Below are positions 45,010 to 55,937 of a stretch of 64,000 bases of DNA, piece after piece. The stretch comes from Trifolium pratense (taxonomy: Eukaryota > Streptophyta > Magnoliopsida > Fabales > Fabaceae). The stretch lies in the NCBI RefSeq assembly GCF_020283565.1, contig NC_060061.1:27193362-27257361 (forward strand), read 5' to 3'. The translations under genes and the position numbers were made by a program. How positions within the stretch are numbered: the stretch's first letter is position 1; every line of letters begins with the position of its first letter. Below the pieces are notes generated by a model. That model ran no database searches, was not told the DNA's origin, and saw only the letters and a program-made list of their open reading frames with translations.

Positions 45010-46370
45010 TGATGACGGATCGTCACACTCTCTAATCCATGCCTATTTTAGCAACATTAAATGCATTTTAGTAGGTTTTAAGCAATAAATGTAAGAGAAA
45101 TCTATTCATAAGCATGATTACTTGTTTTGCAAGAAAACAGGAAAAATTGCAGGAAATTGCTGATTTTCACTACGCTGGGGGCGTAGCCCATCACGCGCTG
45201 CGTGATGGAGATCACAGGGAGCCAAGTTTTCACCATGGTCACGCGTGGCGTGATACCTGACCACGCGCGGCGTGAAGCTTTGATCAGAATTGGATTGCTC
45301 TCTGACTTGCTCACGCGCGGCGTAGCACTGACCACGCGCGCCGTGAAGGAAGAAAGGACAACTGCGCTGGGGGCGTGGAGCTATCACGCGCGGCGTGAAG
45401 ATTGCAGAGTTGAAGATCAGAGACCTCATATTTGATCACGCGCCGCGTGATACCGTTACACGCGCCGCGTAGTTGAGGGATTTGCAACCACGCGCGGCGT
45501 GATAGATCTGGCGCGCGGCGTGGTTGCGATTATTATATAAGGATTCTGCATTTTCTGTTAAAGGGGTTGGAAAATTCTGCAACATTCATCTATTTTCTGA
45601 TTTTGGAAGCATCAAGATCCAGATCAAGGACTCCATAGGATAGCTCCGAGCACCTCAATAGCATGGATTCTCAAGCCATGAAGTTGAAGCTAGGACGCGA
45701 ACGAAGCAACATGAGGAGCTAAGCTTCTTTTGGAGGTAGGATCTAGGATAGTCTAGGATGTAGATGAATCATTTGTAATCTGCTATAATGTAAAGAATTT
45801 ACTCTGTTCATGGTGTTGACTTAATGCAAATCGATTCTTAATGCTTTATAATCCTTCATTAGTGTTATAATGATTTCGAGTTAAGTCACGTGCGAGAGTA
45901 TTGATTTAATGTCTGAACTGAATTGCATTGAGCACTCGAGTGTTTCCGGTCGAGAGATTGAGACATAGAGTGTAGCGAACGATCGACACGCTTTCATATC
46001 ATTCGTTGTAGGTAGCTTACACTCGAGAGATCGGGGGAGTATCGACAACGAATAGAGTGGATTTTGACAAGAGATTGCGATTCACTAATTTATTGATCTA
46101 GTTGTGAACACTTGAGTAGATTCCTATGTTATGGTAGATTGCATGTGATTTAGCTATAGACTAGGTGATTCCGATGATTCTACCTCGCTTTTCCACTTAT
46201 TACAAAGCACGTTTTTCTACCAATTAATCACCCAAACAAACCCCCAATTTATGTGTATTCCTTGCATAATGTTTATGAACACTGTTAGACTCGTTTAATC
46301 ACACAATCCCTGTGGATCGATATTTTTATTACTACGTGGTAATTCGTTCACTTGCGAAAATTATCCATCA
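45010..46370 (+). mobile_element. sLTR-1: solo LTR with CACGCG palindrome array, TSD TTCCT
   Basis: A 1361 bp sequence starting TGATGACGGATCG and ending TTATCCATCA, with TTCCT on both sides (45005-45009 and 46371-46375). It sits in exon 5 of the PMD gene. It has no internal region, so it is the scar of recombination between two LTRs. A plus TATA box (TTATATAA) lies at 45533-45540, directly after a roughly 350 bp array of about ten (T/C)CACGCGCGGCGTGA-like palindromes (45190-45525). The parent family was not identified. Confidence 0.9.
45190..45540 (+). promoter_or_regulatory. sLTR-1 promoter: palindrome array and TATA box
   Basis: Ten variants of CACGCG-N-GCGTG occur at irregular 20-55 base intervals, ending just before TTATATAAGG. 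Two CTGGGGGCGT elements are interspersed. The arrangement looks like an enhancer feeding a TATA promoter. The motif is rich in CpG, so cytosine methylation is likely to matter. Confidence 0.5.
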
Positions 46371-46645
46371 TTCCTCAAGGTAATCCTTCTCCCAGCCAAG
46401 TGGCTAAAGAAGTGATCGAAGAACCAGTTGCTGCGCAGCATGAGACTGTGCTGGAAAGGACTCCATCTCCTCAGCCTGTCGTAACTGTTATTCCTAACCA
46501 GTCACCATCACCCAAGCCTACTGGTTCACCACATTCTGGCACAAAGGGCAACACTCCTGAGCCTAATAATGAAGAGGCTAATATTGATCAAAGGCCACCA
46601 CATGAGAACCCTTTGTCGAACCCAGCTCAAATGTCAACTGCCAAT

Positions 46646-48390
46646 TGATCGTGTGATGCGACAATGACCGCAAGTATACAGTCGTGTCGTGTAGTTTTAA
46701 AAGATATCGAACCCAAAGGACCAATAATCGACCTACCGTATTCTAGTGTTGCTTTGTAAATCTAAGGCTAATGATTAGAAGGATTTTGATTAATTGAATA
46801 ATTAAAATAAGAAAAGTAAATATTTTTTAGATTTTTTTTATATGTAAATAAAATATTGCTAGGACGTGCTATTAGTTGCTTCAGAGGGTTCAATGCTTAA
46901 TTCGCGCTAGGCTTAACTGTTAAATTTTCGAAACTATATTGTTTTAAAAATACCAATCTCAGCTCTCGCAAATCTTGACTAGTATTATAAATTATAAAGG
47001 TGGTGCTTAACTCTCGTCCTCACACCCGCTAATAAAATACTCTTTGAAAAACAATATATTTTAATTAACTCTAATCCCAACTCTCGTTGTGAATTAGATT
47101 TAATGTTCAGTTTTTACTATCTAGTAGAAATCTCACGCTCTCGCTCTATTGATTTTTACTTTAATTAATTCTCACTCTCGTGACGAATTATAGTCAACGT
47201 TTAATTAAAAACTGCTTAGGAAAATAAAACAGTCGCCAGTTTTCAAGAATTATATTTGATTTAAAAACACTAATCTCAGCTCTCGCAAATCTTGACTAGC
47301 GTTATACTTAGATAAAATAAATGCTCAGCTCTCACACACTCACTTACCTATATAAGTACCTTTGAAAATCAATATAAAACTCATTAATCCTAAATAGCTC
47401 TCGCGGACTTTAGAACTAACGGTCAGTTTTAACTATCCGACCCTAAACCTCAACTCTCGTCAATGTTGGTTTATTGCCTTTAAAACAATCCTCACTCTCG
47501 TGACAAATTATTTGAAAACGTATTTATTTAAAACTGGTGGTTGAAAACTATTAAGCACGAATTAACTACCGAACCCCTATTAGCTACTAACTACACATCC
47601 TAGCAACGCTAAATTTAGCTAGACATAACTAAAACTAAAGACATAAAAATAAAATAAGCAAATAAATAAAAAGACATAATAAAAATAAAAACAGAAATTA
47701 AAAGCATAAAATAAAAGCAATAAAATAAAGACAAGAAATAAATAAGGACATAAATAAAATAAGAACCTGAAATTACAAAAGGAATCTCGAGTACGGACTC
47801 CGACAGCGTAACGGCAGGAAAATAAAAAAAACTTATTTTATTCTCAACGGAGAATAAAATAATACTAAACTCTCAACTTTAGAGAAGAAAACCTTGTGGT
47901 ACTAAGCCTAGTTCTCAATTCTCCAAGTCAAGTGTTATTTTTTTTGAGTGAAGAGAACTAGCCTATTTATACTAAAATACAAGGAGGAAAAACATGAAAT
48001 TGGCCGATGTGGGACTTTTGTGAAAATCTCGCCTAGCCGTTTGATTAACTGGATGGCCATGATTTTAAGGGAGTGGCGAGGGCCACTTGGTTGCAGCTGG
48101 CGGGCGCCATTATGGCCTTGTTGGCGGTCGCCACTTGGTTGTAGCTGGCGAGCATTTGTGGGCTGCACATGTGTGGCCCAATTGGCTGCACATGTGTGGC
48201 CTTTTTTTCCCTTTTTGCTCCTTTTCGGTCCGTTTTCGCTCCTTTCTTCAACTCGCACATATTTTATCTGTTTATTTAAAATATGAGAAATAAGTAACTA
48301 TTTATATAATAAAACTTCGGAATCGAAATAAAAACATATAAAATATAATAGTAAATTAACTAAATAAATAGCATATTTTTAGGTGTATCA
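46646..48390 (-). repeat. TE-6 3' LTR (1745 bp)
   Basis: On the minus strand it starts TGATACACCTAAAAATATGC after a TTTAGGGGAGTT polypurine tract (plus 48391-48402) and ends CACACGATCA. A minus-strand TATA box GTATAAATAGGC lies at 47972-47961. Confidence 0.95.
48082..48201 (-). promoter_or_regulatory. Paired motifs upstream of the TE-6 LTR TATA box (second copy 54182-54301)
   Basis: GCCACTTGGTTG(C/T)AGCTGGCG occurs at 48082 and 48130; GGCTGCACATGTGTGGCC occurs at 48161 and 48184. All lie 110-240 bases upstream, on the minus strand, of the TATA box. The CACATGTG core is palindromic. Confidence 0.5.
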
Positions 48391-49370
48391 AACTCCCCTA
48401 AACTTGAACCATTGCTTGTCCTCAAGCAATTTAGCTTGCATATAGAAAACATTTGAAATGCGAAGCAACTCACACACACAGACTTAGAGAAAAATAACAT
48501 CACAAGTACTCATACGTGGTCAGAAATTCAAATCGGCTAAGATTAATTAGTTAGGTTCTTTACACAATCAAGAAGGGTATTTCAACGACACACAAAGTTC
48601 TCCCTCTTATACATATCGAATTTGGATCATGCCGTTGTACTAAAATCTAAATCTTCTCCTTTGTTTCATCCTTTTTCATTCTAGACAGTCACATTAAGAC
48701 CCTTTATCTATGTCACACACATGGTAAGAAAGCCGGTTAGCGTCTTTGTTCATCTATTTCAACTCGCAATTAGCTTGATGATACAAATTTTGATGATACA
48801 AATTTTTGTATTAGCAATCATATAAATATTTTTTTCAAGGTTTAACCGTATTACCACAGTATGACCTCATATTATTTTATTCTTTAAGGTTTAACCGTAT
48901 TACCACAGTATGACCTTAAGAATTTGCTTAGATGATTCGCTTATATTCATCGACAAACCTACTTAATGTGTGACTTTATAGATGGTGTCCGACTAGATAG
49001 ATAAACTACTAAAGGATTCCACAAATTTAAATCAGGAGATTTTGGCACAATAGTTATTCAAATTGATATCTATACTAGGGAGACTTCTGGGTGTTGGAAA
49101 AATACCGATTTTGTTGTAAAATTCCCTAATTTCCTTAACATAGCCTCTTGTCTTTTCTTAACCTATATACTTTCTAAGTGAGCTATTATCCTAAGTCTTT
49201 GGAAAAAATTTTAATTTGGCTCAAGAAAAGGAAAAATTTAGAAAAACCAAAGAATATACTATAAATTCAATTTTTTATTATGCGAAAGGAAATAAAAATT
49301 CAAATAACTAAAAATTAAAAGTAAATAGAGATAGTAGAATACTCCCCTAAACTTAAATCCAACAGTGTCC

Positions 49371-49865
49371 TCACTGTTGCGACTCAAGAGTAGCATTGGA
49401 GCGTAAAACCTGTGGTAGATCATGGGGGAGGCTGTTGATGTTTTGGAAATTGTTGAACTGAAGTCTCAAACCGCCTAGCTCTTGTATGACATTGTCGAGC
49501 TGTTGTTGACGGTGCTCTTCTGAGCTCTCCCATCTATGATAATAGCCCTGCATCTCATGTTGGTTTTGAAGAATTTGGTTTTGCTGGGCTTGCATGAATG
49601 CCATTTGTTCCATCATCTCCTCTTGTTGTTGATGCATGGCATAAAATAATCCATCGCGCTCTTGATTTAATTCATTTTGGGCGCGTATCTCATGGAGTAC
49701 ATCATCGATAGTGCTTTGCCTTGATGAGGAGGAACTACCTGCAAAAGTGTTAGAAAAATGTGTAGTGTGTGCAGGTGGAACAATGCTTGCGCCCCCACCA
49801 GCAGCAACATTTGGAGAAATGTGCGTGGGAGCTCTATTAGTCACAGGATCATCAGAGATAGTCAT
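49371..49865 (-). CDS. TE-6 Gln-rich coiled-coil ORF of unknown function
   Basis: A 164-residue frame starting at ATG 49865. The first 60 residues are Ser/Pro/Gly-rich. The middle (about 60-150) is rich in Gln, Glu and Met (HQQQEEMMEQMAFMQAQQNQ) with heptad spacing typical of a coiled coil. It lies after gag-protease in the sense direction, where other elements have RT-integrase or an env-like ORF. There is no signal peptide or membrane segment, so it is not a classical Env. I do not recognise a family. Conservation in an element this young suggests it may be used. Confidence 0.65.
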   Translation of the reverse strand: MTISDDPVTNRAPTHISPNVAAGGGASIVPPAHTTHFSNTFAGSSSSSRQSTIDDVLHEIRAQNELNQERDGLFYAMHQQQEEMMEQMAFMQAQQNQILQNQHEMQGYYHRWESSEEHRQQQLDNVIQELGGLRLQFNNFQNINSLPHDLPQVLRSNATLESQQ

Positions 49866-49919
49866 AAAAAAAAATCAAAAATAAAAGAAAGCAAAAATTA
49901 AACAAGAATTAAAGAAAAC

Positions 49920-49975
49920 TCATGGGTTGCCTCCCATGCAGTGCTTTGTTTAACGTCGGTTAGCTCGACTTCTTA
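49920..49975 (-). other. Athila-type conserved line after pol position
   Basis: CATGGGTTGCCTCCCATGCAG on the plus strand closely matches the line after integrase in TE-2 (GATGGGTTGCCTCCCATTAAG). In TE-6 it follows the gag-protease stop directly, so the RT-integrase segment seems to have been removed between the protease and this line. Confidence 0.6.
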
Positions 49976-49985
49976 ACCCTTTAAA

Positions 49986-52628
49986 TTAGTATGGTGCCTC
50001 TTCCAAACTCACGTTTTTAAAATATTGCCCAACATCCTTAGGTCTCCATTTGAACATGTCAATCCATCTCATAGGTGTTTTCCTTTTTCCTTTCTTTTTC
50101 TTGGAGGCAAACAGAGATGTTTTATTTTGGAAGATATTACTTTCTGGGTGGGCTTTTAGTATGTCGGGAGGTACTCGTTTAAAGGGTGTATTATCGACAT
50201 TTGATTCAGCTATATCGAGTCTATAGGAAGAGCTTTTCTTTAAACATTTAGCTAGGTCGTCATTACCATTTTTATGAGTCGGAGGGATGAGAGTTTTTAG
50301 AATTTCAGAATTTTTGGTTTTATCTTTCTCCATCTCTTCTCTACGGTCTTTGACGACGTCTAACATATAGCAACTATCTTCAATGGCCGATGCGTTCATG
50401 AATTGTGTTAAGATAAATTCAACTTTTTCTTCACCTACTTCAAAGGTGAGCTTTCCTTTTTTCACATCTATTATGGCACCGGCGGTTGCTAAGAATGGCC
50501 TTCCTAAAATTATGGGTGTATTGGAATCTTCCCTAATGTCCATGACTATAAAATCAGTTGGGATAAAGAATTGACCTATACGTACTGGCACGTTTTCTAG
50601 TATACCTAGGGGGTATTTGACAGAACGGTCAGCGAATTGTATTGACATTTTAGTTGGTCTCAATTCTCCTAACTTAAGTTTTTCATATATGGGCATAGGC
50701 ATTAAGCTTATACTGGCTCCTAAATCGCATAGTGCTCTATCTATGACATGTTTTCCAATGACACATGGTATGGAAAAACTTCCTGGGTCTTTTAGCTTAG
50801 GAGGCATATTATTTTGAAGTATGGAGCTACACTCGGCAGTAAGCATAACGGTTTCTTCTTCCTCGATCTTTTTCTTATTAGTTAAGATATCTTTAAGAAA
50901 CTTAGCGTACGAGGGCATTTGTGTGATAGCTTCCGTAAAAGGTATTGTGATGTTTAGTTTTTGTAGAAGCTCTACAAATTTCTTAAACTGCCCTACGTTT
51001 TTGGATTGTACTAATCTTTGAGGATACGGGATGGGTGGTTTATATGGTGGGGGAGGAACGTAAGGTTTCTCGTTCTCTTTGGTTTCCTCTCCACTATCCT
51101 CCTTTTCTTTTGGTTCACTCTCCTTCTCGGTTGTCTTATCAGAATTGGGTTGCATGGCAGGATTTTTAGTTCTAGGTTCAGCCGGTCCATCGTATTGTGT
51201 CCCACTTTGTAATATAACAGCATTCACATGTCCCCTAGGGTTTGGCTGAGGCTGGCCAGGAAATATGCCTGCAGGAGCAGAGGTAGATGCTTGTTGTTGT
51301 GCCACTTGTGCGATTTGTGTTTCTAACATCTTATTGTGAGTGGTCAAGAGTTCTAGCCTGCTTGTTAATTGCTTAATTTGCTCATTAGTGTGTATGTTTT
51401 GATTTAGGAATTCCTTGTTAGTTTGAGTTTGTAGGGCTATGAAGTTCTCCATCATCAATTCAAGGTTTGACTTCATAGGAGCATTTTGAGCAGGTTTTTG
51501 GAATCCTGGTGGCGAAGGAGTAGGTGCTTGGCCAGGTGCATATAAAGCGTTGTTGCTATTGTACGAAAGGTACGGGTGATTTTTCTGGTTTTGGTTGTAA
51601 GAGTTCCCTTGAGTGTAATTTACTTGGTCGGTGAGAGCTTCGGTTAGAAGTCGACATTCAGCGATAGTATGACTTTGAGCTCCGCACAACTCACAATTTT
51701 GTATTGTTGCAGCCACGGTGGCTTTGGGTGCGTTGGTTAGACTCTCTATCTTTTGAGTTAAGGCATCTAACTTGGCGTTGATGTGGTCCATGTTGCTGAT
51801 TTCGTACATTCCACCTTTCGTTTGAGGTTTCTCTACTGTTGTTCTCTCGTTTCCCCACTGATAATGGTTCTGAGCCATGCTCTCGATAAGCTGATAGGCT
51901 TGGTTGTATGGTTTATCCATAAGTGCGCCACCAGCTGCGGCGTCTATTGTCATTCTTGTATTATACAAGAGACCATTGTAAAAGGTGTGGATAATTAGCC
52001 AATTTTCGAGCCCATGATGAGGACATATCCTAATCATTTCTTTGTATCTTTCCCATGCTTCGAAAAGAGATTCGTTGTCTCTTTGTCTAAACCCATTGAT
52101 TTGGGCTCTTAGCATAGCAGTTTTGCTAGGCGGGAAATATCTTGCTAAAAAGACTTTCTTCAACTCGTCCCATGTTGCGACTGAGTTGGATGGTAAAGAC
52201 TGGAGCCAGGCTCTAGCTTTATCTCTTAATGAGAATGGGAATAAGCGAAGTCTTATAGCTTCGGGACTGACACCATTTGCTTTTACTGTATCCGCATATT
52301 GCAAAAATATAGATAAATGTAAATTGGGGTCGTTCGTGGGGTTTCCGGAGAATTGGTTTTGTTGTACGGCTGACAACAATGAAGGTTTAAGCTCAAAGTT
52401 ATTTGCTTCAATAGCGGGGGCAGCGATGCTATTGTGAGGTTCAGCTTGCGAAGGAATAGCGTATGACTTAAGTGGACGGTTTTGCGGTCCTTCAGCCATA
52501 TCTGGTTCGTTAACTATATCAGGAAGAGGAATCTCTAATTGATTTTCTAAATTTCTACGTCTTAAAAGACGTTCGGGTTCGCTAACTAGTTGCACCAATC
52601 TTTCGCCTCTAGAGCGAGTGCTTGGCAT
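49986..52628 (-). CDS. TE-6 gag-protease (880 residues)
   Basis: Starts at ATG 52628 shortly after the primer site. Gag core with ARAWLQSLPSNSVATWDEL and KVFLARYFPPSKTAMLR, a CELCGAQSHTIAEC zinc knuckle near residue 310, a Gln-rich linker (TQTNKEFLNQN), a Pro/Glu-rich hinge (PYVPPPPYKPPIPYPQR), then the aspartic protease with CDLGASISLMP at residue 635 and [12 protein letters not shown] Lys-rich tail ends RWIDMFKWRPKDVGQYF. The product could build particles and cut itself, but there is no polymerase. The frame is uninterrupted. It parallels TE-2 gag-protease in order and motifs. Confidence 0.95.
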   Translation of the reverse strand: MPSTRSRGERLVQLVSEPERLLRRRNLENQLEIPLPDIVNEPDMAEGPQNRPLKSYAIPSQAEPHNSIAAPAIEANNFELKPSLLSAVQQNQFSGNPTNDPNLHLSIFLQYADTVKANGVSPEAIRLRLFPFSLRDKARAWLQSLPSNSVATWDELKKVFLARYFPPSKTAMLRAQINGFRQRDNESLFEAWERYKEMIRICPHHGLENWLIIHTFYNGLLYNTRMTIDAAAGGALMDKPYNQAYQLIESMAQNHYQWGNERTTVEKPQTKGGMYEISNMDHINAKLDALTQKIESLTNAPKATVAATIQNCELCGAQSHTIAECRLLTEALTDQVNYTQGNSYNQNQKNHPYLSYNSNNALYAPGQAPTPSPPGFQKPAQNAPMKSNLELMMENFIALQTQTNKEFLNQNIHTNEQIKQLTSRLELLTTHNKMLETQIAQVAQQQASTSAPAGIFPGQPQPNPRGHVNAVILQSGTQYDGPAEPRTKNPAMQPNSDKTTEKESEPKEKEDSGEETKENEKPYVPPPPYKPPIPYPQRLVQSKNVGQFKKFVELLQKLNITIPFTEAITQMPSYAKFLKDILTNKKKIEEEETVMLTAECSSILQNNMPPKLKDPGSFSIPCVIGKHVIDRALCDLGASISLMPMPIYEKLKLGELRPTKMSIQFADRSVKYPLGILENVPVRIGQFFIPTDFIVMDIREDSNTPIILGRPFLATAGAIIDVKKGKLTFEVGEEKVEFILTQFMNASAIEDSCYMLDVVKDRREEMEKDKTKNSEILKTLIPPTHKNGNDDLAKCLKKSSSYRLDIAESNVDNTPFKRVPPDILKAHPESNIFQNKTSLFASKKKKGKRKTPMRWIDMFKWRPKDVGQYFKNVSLEEAPY

Positions 52629-52718
52629 GCAACAAACGAACTAATCGGGGTAAAATAAAAATAAAATTTTGCCTTAGTCTCTACGGTGTAACACCGGAGT
52701 TACGATATCGACTAAATT

Positions 52719-52738
52719 GATCCCCGGCAACGGCGCCA
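52719..52738 (-). other. TE-6 primer-binding site (tRNA-Asp type)
   Basis: Minus strand TGGCGCCGTTGCCGGGGATC, the site usual for Athila elements, six bases after the 5' LTR end. Confidence 0.9.
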
Positions 52739-52744
52739 AAAACT

Positions 52745-54490
52745 TGATCGTGTGACGCGACAATGACCGCAAGTATACAGTCGTGTCGTGTAGTTTTAAA
52801 AGATATCGAACCCAAAGGACCAATAATCGACCTACCGTATTCTAGTGTTGCTTTGTAAATCTAAGGCTAATGATTAGAAGGATTTTGATTAATTGAATAA
52901 TTAAAATAAGAAAAGTAAATATTTTTTAGATTTTTTTTATATGTAAATAAAATATTGCTAGGACGTGCTATTAGTTGCTTCAGAGGGTTCAATGCTTAAT
53001 TCGCGCTAGGCTTAACTGTTAAATTTTCGAAACTATATTGTTTTAAAAATACCAATCTCAGCTCTCGCAAATCTTGACTAGTATTATAAATTATAAAGGT
53101 GGTGCTTAACTCTCGTCCTCACACCCGCTAATAAAATACTCTTTGAAAAACAATATAATTTAATTAACTCTAATCCCAACTCTCGTTGCGAATTAGATTT
53201 AATGTTCAGTTTTTACTATCTAGTAGAAATCTCACGCTCTCGCTCTATTGATTTTTACTTTAATTAATTCTCACTCTCGTGACGAATTATAGTCAACGTT
53301 TAATTAAAAACTGCTTAGGAAAATAAAACAGTCGCCAGTTTTCAAGAATTATATTTGATTTAAAAACACTAATCTCAGCTCTCGCAAATCTTGACTAGCG
53401 TTATACTTAGATAAAATAAATGCTCAGCTCTCACACACTCACTTACCTATATAAGTACCTTTGAAAATCAATATAAAACTCATTAATCCTAAATAGCTCT
53501 CGCGGACTTTAGAACTAACGGTCAGTTTTAACTATCCGACCCTAAACCTCAACTCTCGTCAATGTTGGTTTATTGCCTTTAAAACAATCCTCACTCTCGT
53601 GACAAATTATTTGAAAACGTATTTATTTAAAACTGGTGGTTGAAAACTATTAAGCACGAATTAACTACCGAACCCCTATTAGCTACTAACTACACATCCT
53701 AGCAACGCTAAATTTAGCTAGACATAACTAAAACTAAAGACATAAAAATAAAATAAGCAAATAAATAAAAAGACATAATAAAAATAAAAACAGAAATTAA
53801 AAGCATAAAATAAAAGCAATAAAATAAAGACAAGAAATAAATAAGGACATAAATAAAATAAGAACCTGAAATTACAAAAGGAATCTCGAGTACGGACTCC
53901 GACAGCGTAACGGCAGGAAAATAAAAAAAACTTATTTTATTCTCAACGGAGAATAAAATAATACTAAACTCTCAACTTTAGAGAAGAAAACCTTGTGGTA
54001 CTAAGCCTAGTTCTCAATTCTCCAAGTCAAGTGTTATTTTTTTTTGAGTGAAGAGAACTAGCCTATTTATACTAAAATACAAGGAGGAAAAACATGAAAT
54101 TGGCCGATGTGGGACTTTTGTGAAAATCTCGCCTAGCCGTTTGATTAACTGGATGGCCATGATTTTAAGGGAGTGGCGAGGGCCACTTGGTTGCAGCTGG
54201 CGGGCGCCATTATGGCCTTGTTGGCGGTCGCCACTTGGTTGTAGCTGGCGAGCATTTGTGGGCTGCACATGTGTGGCCCAATTGGCTGCACATGTGTGGC
54301 CTTTTTTTCCCTTTTTGCTCCTTTTCGGTCCGTTTTCGCTCCTTTCTTCAACTCGCACATATTTTATCTGTTTATTTAAAATATGAGAAATAAGTAACTA
54401 TTTATATAATAAAACTTCGGAATCGAAATAAAAACATATAAAATATAATAGTAAATTAACTAAATAAATAGCATATTTTTAGGTGTATCA
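52745..54490 (-). repeat. TE-6 5' LTR (1746 bp)
   Basis: Pairs with 46646-48390 throughout; differences seen near 46664/52763, 47057/53156, 47087/53186 and one extra T near 54046. Confidence 0.95.
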
Positions 54491-55860
54491 CCAATGAACC
54501 TCCAACTAATGCTCAAGCTGATCATGCTGCCAACCTTTCCCCTAAGCAGAGACCATCATTCGATGGTGAGCATTCTGCTACCAATCAACCCCAACCAAGT
54601 GGGCCAAGCCATGGTTCTGGCTCGATGAATGCTAATACCTTTGACTCTGATGATAGCGACTCCCACACTGGAGATTCGTTTGATGAGGAAGGTACCTCTG
54701 TTTCGAAACCACCTCCTACTGTTGTCTTGCCAGCTGAACTGGCTAAGGAATTGAAGGATTTAACTCCAGCAGACGCACTTAATAAACTTCTTTCAAGCCA
54801 TGGTGCCTCTAGTTCTACTGCTGAGGACAAGGAGGACTTGCTCGAGCAAGAGCAATTTGGGCATGAAATCAGGTTTAGGCGAGAAATTCTTAATGGGGAC
54901 ATGTTGGGCTTACTTGAACGTGACTCTTCCATATATTACAACATTAAAGCCCTTTTCCACAAGCTTCAAAATCCAATGACTAATGAAGCCATGTTCCTCT
55001 TGGTTACTCAAGCTGAAGCCTACTTGGAACAATTTGTTAGCCAGACCCAACTCTTGGCCAGAACTAATGAACTTTTAACATCTCAGCTTTCTGCACAACA
55101 ACACCATTTCGAACAGGCATCAAGTTGTAATGCAGAAGTTACGAGGATTAAAGCCGCTTCTTCTGAGGCTCTTGAACAGCTTGTAACCTGCGAGAACAAC
55201 ATTGCCCAATGGCAATCTGAGATTGAGGCGCTGCAAGAGAAAATTCGACAAGAGGGGATCAAGATGGAGAAACTTGCTGCAGTGGCTGTCGAAGCGCAAA
55301 GGGCTAAGGTTGATGAGCTAGCACATGAGGGAATCCAGCTCTACAGTGATGGCTTAGCTGTTCAAAAACGGGTTGAACGCCTTACCAGCGAGAAAGAAAT
55401 GTTGCAGCGCAAGTTGGTTTCCATTCGAAACCAATATTATCAATTTCAAGCAGCTAATCGAAAGCCTCCCTCGCCATCTCAACAACAACCTTAGGACTTT
55501 GTAATTTGCCATTATTAACTCTTCGACGTTTCTTTTGTAAATTGTTTAAACATTTGGTATTGTCGAACAATTTCAGGCATGCTCCTTTAATGTATGCCTA
55601 CTTTTGGTTTTAAATGTCGCATGTTTTATATTTTGCCTAAGTGTTTATTCTCAAGTTCCGTCATTATTTGCTTTCCCTCTTTTGGTTATTATCCCAAGTC
55701 TAATTAATGTCATTCTGTAAAGGATAAAGCAAACAAGTTTCCAAAGCGGTCAACATAACTGATTACACAACTTTGGGCATTTATTAAAACGACATTTCCC
55801 TATGAAACTGACCATGGTTAGTTGTAACCACATGAGCATTAAACGCATACTGAACTCCTC

Positions 55861-55868
55861 TATAAATA
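55861..55868 (+). promoter_or_regulatory. TATA box of the second antisense ORF in TE-3
   Basis: TATAAATA in CCTCTATAAATAAC, 70 bases before the ATG at 55938. It closely resembles the TATA context of the PMD gene (CCTCTATAAATAGGC). Confidence 0.6.
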
Positions 55869-55937
55869 ACTGCACTTAAGACTCTTTCTTCTCATCGCCC
55901 ATCACATACCAACGTATCAATATTTCTTTGAAAAAGG

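Larger units (their letters stand above)
46646..54490 (-). mobile_element. TE-6: Athila-like element with gag and protease only, TSD CCAAT
   Basis: Minus-strand element of 7845 bp with LTRs of about 1745 bp, an Athila-type primer site (TGGCGCCGTTGCCGGGGATC), a gag-protease frame and a small Gln-rich frame, but no RT, RNase H or integrase. CCAAT flanks it (46641-46645 and 54491-54495), in frame within exon 5 of the PMD gene. I saw three substitutions and one T-run change between LTRs, so it moved recently and must have used enzymes from another element. Confidence 0.9.
29495..55494 (+). pseudogene. Antisense spliced gene in TE-3: plant mobile domain (PMD) protein with coiled-coil tail, broken by TE-4, sLTR-1 and TE-6
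   Basis: The gene runs opposite to TE-3. Exon 1 (29495-30359) holds the PMD-type region: GAGPFWLLQLWLNATF near residue 50 and further Trp/Phe-rich blocks. Introns with GT...AG ends are 30360-30439, 30508-30582, 44489-44565 and 44904-44982. Exon 3 is split by TE-4, exon 5 by sLTR-1 and TE-6. Reading across each insertion point, less one target duplication, keeps the frame. The tail (54625-55494) is a heptad-rich coiled coil ending at 55494. Internal damage: one base lost in an A run near 44646-44650 and a stop TAA at 44877-44879. Total coding length would be near 2.66 kb. Tat elements are known to carry extra ORFs, some with PMD; the function is unknown. Confidence 0.75.

Noticed and set aside
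47935..54393. Several overlapping frames near 47935-48293 and 54014-54393
   Set aside because: They lie in the promoter part of the two TE-6 LTRs, on both strands, and reflect the GC-rich repeated motifs there.
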